Part shown: piece after piece, positions 59,152 to 64,000 of the stretch
Layout: each line of letters starts with the position of its first letter
Position numbering within the stretch: the first letter of the stretch is position 1
DNA from: Nageia nagi
Taxonomy: Eukaryota; Pinophyta
Direction: 5' to 3'
DNA length: 64,000 nt
Assembly (NCBI GenBank): GCA_050084985.1
Contig: JBITNC010000001.1
Span: 144,832,001-144,896,000, forward strand
The notes under the pieces: model-generated
Seen by the model: the letters and a program-made list of their open reading frames with translations, nothing else
Databases searched by the model: none
Told to the model about the DNA's origin: nothing
Made by a program: the position numbers and the translations under genes

Positions 59152-62100
59152 CATAAAAATGAAATCAATGATCCTTATTTTTCCATTATAATTTGATGAT
59201 TTTGATTATAGTGACTAGTGTCTTTACTTTCCACATAGTGCTTTAAATTTTTAACCTTAATTTTGGGGCTAAGACTCATTCATTATATAGTTGACAAGTT
59301 TCCCTTCTAATTTATGGTTAGCACTTTAGAATAGTGACTTAGTAAATTTACCCTAACATCAAAATCTCTACCTTATCTACTAAATCTAGTTTCTTGCTAT
59401 ATGACCTTGGAAATTTCTACCTAAGGAATGAACTAGGAACTAATGAATAAGAGGGCTTGATCATAATAATTTTCCTTAGCTATTGTCTCTTTTTTAATTT
59501 CCATTTATCTACTTAATTTTTTATTTAAGAAGTTAGATATTTAATCATAAATTATAATCTTAATAATCATTTTAGTTAATACATGGTAATCATTTTACTT
59601 ATAATCTAATGTTCATGTATTCAAACATCAAAATAATATAATTAATATTGTAATTTCAAAATTGATATACTTCGCAATAGGATTTAGTAAGCAAATAAAC
59701 CAAAAATTTAAGTTCATAATAATAGTAATTTATATTTATCATCAAATATTACATAACAAGTATTTGATATTATGGATACTAATACCACATGAGAATTAAT
59801 ATTCAATTACATGAGGAGGATATCTTTTATTTGTGGAATAGAGAAGTGTTTTTGGGACCCATCGAATATGAAGAGGTCCAAAGCCTTGTCTTCTCAAAAA
59901 TTCTATAGAATTATACAACGTGAAACTAATTCACATCCATTTCTATTAGAACCTAAAATGAATAGGCTTGCCTTGATATATCATCGTAATTATTGGAAGA
60001 GTGATTATATTGATGATTGATATTTATTTTAGAAAATTGTTTTGGATACCTCTTCTATTATTATTATACAAAATATTTAAAAAAATAAATATAATTTTAG
60101 AAGTAAAATGAAAATACTTGAAGGTAATTGATACTCTAAATTCCTTCTTATTTTAAATAGGATTCTAAAAATGTAATGCAAAATAATATTTTATAAGTTT
60201 TTAGAACCCTATTCTAAAATAGGATGAAATAACAAAAAAAAAAAAAATCAATTTATCTCATCAATGAAGAAAGAATTCAAAGGAGACATTATACTTTTGA
60301 TAGGTTAATTTTGCAAATTAGCAAGTCCCATATAAGTATTTATAGGTAAATATTGGTTTCTATGATATATATAAAATATCACATTTATACAAAAAATATC
60401 AACTATAATATTAGTTATCATGTTAGTTGTCAAACCAAAGTTCACCTTTGTGGTGTTGGGTTGGTTCCATCAAAGTTCATCGATGTGATGTTGATCCAAT
60501 TGCATCCATGTAATACCAAGTTAGTTGTAGACTATAGTATTTCATGATATTTTTATTGTAATATCTAATGTCAATCTGGTTGTTTTGGATTGTAATGCAA
60601 TCATATCAACATCATAGCACTATGTAACCAAGCCCACACCATAATTCTCTATAATAAGATGAGTGATATGTATCCCAAAACCTAAAAATTTTCGTTAAAT
60701 AACATGTATCCTCTCTTTAACCGTATTTATTTAGAGCTTATAAATATTTTTATTATGTTATTAACCTTCAATATTTCATAAACTCTTAGTAGAAAGCAAT
60801 CAACATACAACAAACAAAATAAATTATACATATGAAACCATACTATCTATGATTTTAAATATCATGGTTAATGCATCTATAAGAGCTAATAAGGCGATGA
60901 AGTTTAATTATTTTACAACCATATATATTATTACCCATATTCAATAATCAATATGATATGAGGATAATAATGAATTAGATTTATTCATCATATTTAGATA
61001 GAATGATATATGCTTGAGTTTAGAATGGATAAAGATCTTTTGAATTATATCATTCAAAACTATATTATCAAATCATATATTGTTAATATGTTTAATATCA
61101 AATCCAATAATACCTTTATCCTTAATATTTACACTTTAAACATATACCATTTAGCTAATTTCCCCCATGAGGGAGCCAAGCCAATATAATCGACTATCAT
61201 CCTTTTTAACGATTATAGATGCTAAATTAAGGAGAATTAGAATATAAATTTAAACTTCATATCAAGTAATAAGTATCAATTTTTTCTCATGTTAAAATAT
61301 TAAATTTATTTTTTGTATATTTATATTATGATATTAAATATTAATTTTAATTTGTTAGCAATGATTTCACAACAAACAAGAAGAAATTTTTAAATGTTAG
61401 ATATATAGCAAATTTTGTACTATCCATGGATAAAAATACCAAGAATTTGTTTGGTGGAATTAGACCATGTTTTGTATATTTAACTACTAAAATTAGTATC
61501 TATATTTAAGTATTGGAATTCTTTAGTGATAGAAGTTAAAGGTATAGTTTATAAGGCTTTCAAAGTTATGTTTTATTATATAATTCATGTAAAAGTATTG
61601 ATGTAACTAAAATCACAATGGATTTATATATGGGTATAATTAAGGTATTATTAATATCCATATATGGAGGAGTCTATGATGTCATAAATATTACCAAAAA
61701 TATGCATAACCTCTATAATTATTATAGAGTTTTTTTTATATTTTTTAAAATAGTAGGGCTTTTAAGGAAAATTTTAAATTGCCCTCTTAGGGTTTTTAAG
61801 GGTGGCTTAAAACCACTCTCTTAGAGTTTTTAGGGGTGTTTTAAAATATCCCCTAAAGTTTCTATTCAAGAGGTTTTACAAGTAGTTTAACATCTATAAG
61901 GATGGTTATAATCCATCATTAGAGGGATCTAACTTTTAATGATGGCCTTATAGATGATGAGTGAATAACCACCACTAAAGGGTTTTAAAAGAAGTTTAAG
62001 ACAACATCTAAAGCCTTTTTTGGTATAGTTTATGAGATTTTATGTTAGAGGATTCCCTTTTATATTCAAACAAGGAAATGTTTTATCAAGTTATACCATC

Positions 62101-62239
62101 CTTAACATGTCATGCACCAATTTATAATACCTCAAGGTATCCCAAAAAAGTATAAATATGTTATTAGATATAGCAAATAGAGGCTTGTAAATCTTGAGAT
62201 GCATGAGGTACTACAAAATTGGAATCACAATTCAAATTA
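59152..62239. other. AT-rich region, no supported gene
   Basis: Mostly AT-rich noncoding DNA. A 69-codon plus frame at 59811-60020 (starts MRRISFICGIEK) has a more protein-like composition than its neighbours but no motif. An A-run sits at 60233-60247. A duplicated T(T/C)A(T/C)C..GTG(A/G)TG-type patch lies near 60440-60520. Confidence 0.5.
61781..61850. repeat. Short tandem repeat, about two 34-bp units
   Basis: CCCTCTTAGGGTTTTTAAGG and then CTCTCTTAGAGTTTTTAGGG, each followed by a TGG/TGT-TTAAAA stretch. The core resembles a lengthened telomere unit. Confidence 0.5.
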
Positions 62240-63030
62240 ACATAATATTATGGGGGTGATAGAGAGTGATGAGGAGGATTATGATCCACCCTTCATAACT
62301 AAATATAAAAGATGGTAGTCTAGAGTTAGACCCAAACCCCTTAGCTCGTATAATGCCCAACATTTTGAGATAAATGTCAAGGGAGAGGAAATGAAGAAGG
62401 TAAAAAATAAAAGTATAAGTGATACATGTAAGAAGAGGAAGAGAAGGAGATAGGTATATATATAGAGGTTATTATGGAAACTCAACCATCTTAATAAGTT
62501 TAATACTAGCTTGGTAAGTACCCACTTGTGAGTTAACGATAAATAAAAAAAATTAATGCATAACAAACTATCACTCTGTTTTTGTGTAAAATCAATATTG
62601 AAGAGTAGAATAAGGAGCTCAAATAAAAATATGAGGAAATTATATACAACCTAAAAAATATCTTGAGGATCTAAAGACTCAACTAGAAGTCAAGGAAAAG
62701 AGTTTGACAATGTGAAGAAGGCCATGGATATCCAATAATAATTTCATAAAGACATGTTGAATGTGATACTTTAAGAAACTAAAGGAAATATTTTGGTTAT
62801 TACCCAAGATATTTCTAATCATGTCCCTACAATAATAGAGTTAAACAATAAAAATGCAAAGTTAGAGTCTTAACTTCTTGCATTTGAAAGGTACAAAGAG
62901 TGTCAATATCACAAAGTGAATCTAGGTCAAGGATTAATAGAAAAAGTGATTCAAGTATGCAGAATGTAGGAAAAAAAGACTTGGTTATACCTTAAGCATA
63001 GGTAGTTGGATCCATTTTTCTACATCATGT
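62240..63030 (+). pseudogene. Decayed coiled-coil coding stretch, family not recognised
   Basis: A plus-strand reading frame with two or three shifts. An acidic start ESDEEDYDPPF (near 62259) is followed by a basic patch CKKRKRR. Then come a helical, heptad-like part (YEEIIYNLKNIL, LKTQLEVKEK, FDNVKKAMDIQ) and a conserved-looking C-terminal part (ITQDISNHVPTIIELNNKNA, LLAFERYKECQYHKVNLGQG, TWLYLKHR, LDPFFYIMYNANEE). The in-frame stops in the last 300 bases are TAA or TAG at places where a Gln fits, so recent decay by C to T change is likely. No nearby partner gene or terminal repeat. It could be a transposon accessory protein or a host structural protein. Confidence 0.5.
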
Positions 63031-63060
63031 ATAATGCTAATGAAGAATTTTTTTTTTTTA

Positions 63061-64000
63061 CTCCTAATTATATTATGTATTTCCAATTTTATTTATGTCT
63101 TTGCAATTTTATTTATATCTTTATGTGAATGCCAATTTTAATATTTTTTTATTATTTATGTATTTCATTTTATTATAGTATATTGAGGAATGATGAATAC
63201 ATTATGTATAATCATCAAGGAAGCAAAATCTTAATTTCTAAAAAGTTATTAGAAGAGGCGTAGTGATGTTACTATATTAACAAAGAGTATATCCTTTTAA
63301 AGTGATAGACTTTATGAGAACTAAATATCTTATAGACACCATATATACCTAAAAATAAAAACATTTCTAATAAAATACACAAATTTTAGGATTAGGGGAT
63401 AATATTATCTATAGATAATATGCAATTTTAGGACTTAACTTCAAGGATTGTTTACATGTTTATATGATTGCAAACATCCAAACATATCTAACAGAGACAA
63501 TGACAACTTAAATGTTTATACCTTTGAATTTTAGGGTCTGAGTGATGTCATTGGGAGATCATAACCTATGCATTTTTATTAAGTAGATATATTTTTCATA
63601 AATGTGTATATTTGAAACGTATTATATAATAAGATAAATTGTTTTTACAAATACATTCTTTTGACATATGATTTTAAGATAAATAAAAGATATATCCATG
63701 TAATAAGAGGCTACCATAATATTTAATACCTAATACAAGAAATAAAATAAAATAAAGAGAAAAAAAGTAATAAAAGGGGCACTAAGGGAACTAGACCAAA
63801 AAGGGCCTTTGGAGGGTTTATAAATCACCACCTAAGGGCTTTACCTATGGTTATTTAATCATAATCTATGAGAGAATACTAAAAGTTAGTCCCATATGGT
63901 AATAGTGAATAATCTCCAAAATATGGTACCTTAAACCATCGCTTGGGTCTTGTGTATTCTTTCATATTTTTCATATATTCCTATTAGCCTTTTTCAAAAA
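63061..64000. other. AT-rich region, no gene seen
   Basis: No supported coding, RNA gene or repeat pair is visible up to the window end. Confidence 0.5.

Noticed and set aside
59811-60020. 69-codon plus-strand ORF
   Set aside because: Protein-like composition but no motif, homologous copy or context to support a gene call.
1-64000. CRISPR arrays, bacterial operons, riboswitches
   Set aside because: No spacer-repeat pattern or bacterial gene organisation; the DNA is eukaryotic.

Overview
The window looks like nuclear DNA from a plant with a large, repeat-rich genome. It is AT-rich and mostly made of LTR retrotransposon remains (one Ty1/copia, three decayed Ty3/gypsy, one intact Ty3/gypsy). 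It also carries telomere-like TTTAGGG-type repeats on the minus strand and a two-copy plant glutaredoxin-like pseudogene. A gymnosperm or similar giant-genome plant is a reasonable guess, but nothing in the sequence fixes the species. No intact host gene is visible; the only long intact ORF belongs to a retrotransposon.

Layout. 1-5110: a decayed copia element whose pol and 3' LTR read + while a copia gag and LTR lie next to it in inverted order. 5111-5917: first copy of a duplicated block carrying the promoter and first exon-length stretch of a glutaredoxin-like gene. 6193-14093: a decayed chromovirus-like gypsy element with both LTRs, itself interrupted at 11302-12279 by a roughly 1-kb terminal-inverted-repeat (TIR) DNA element. 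14735-16361: second, longer copy of the glutaredoxin-like locus, with two frameshifts. 16362-24880: AT-rich intergenic DNA with several direct or tandem duplications and a fragment of the same TIR family. 24880-27100: decayed gypsy pol on the minus strand. 27582-31546: an unrecognised broken gene with a proline-rich N terminus and several small phase-0 exons bounded by GT/AG, interrupted by an older insert that resembles a solo LTR.

31649-40724: a complete, apparently recent gypsy element on the minus strand. It has a perfect 5-bp target-site duplication, nearly identical 1.46-kb LTRs and an uninterrupted 1963-codon gag-pol. Its domain order is gag-PR-archaic RNase H-RT-degenerate gypsy RNase H-integrase, and its LTRs hold an array of TGACGTCA-like motifs.

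42755-49182: a truncated tRNA-like sequence beside a G/A-rich minisatellite, a decayed transposase-like gene (minus), a 0.9-kb interstitial telomere-like block with higher-order repetition, and another copy of the TIR element (minus). 50232-59151: a decayed Tat-lineage gypsy element with LTRs and a 4-of-5 target-site match, in which the archaic RNase H lies after RT-RNase H (the usual Tat order). 59152-64000: AT-rich DNA with one decayed, unrecognised coiled-coil coding stretch.

The genes do not form a pathway. The window is a stack of insertions of different ages: the intact element at 31.6-40.7 kb is the youngest, and nearly all older coding DNA has in-frame stops mainly at former Gln codons, as expected from cytosine deamination in methylated repeats.
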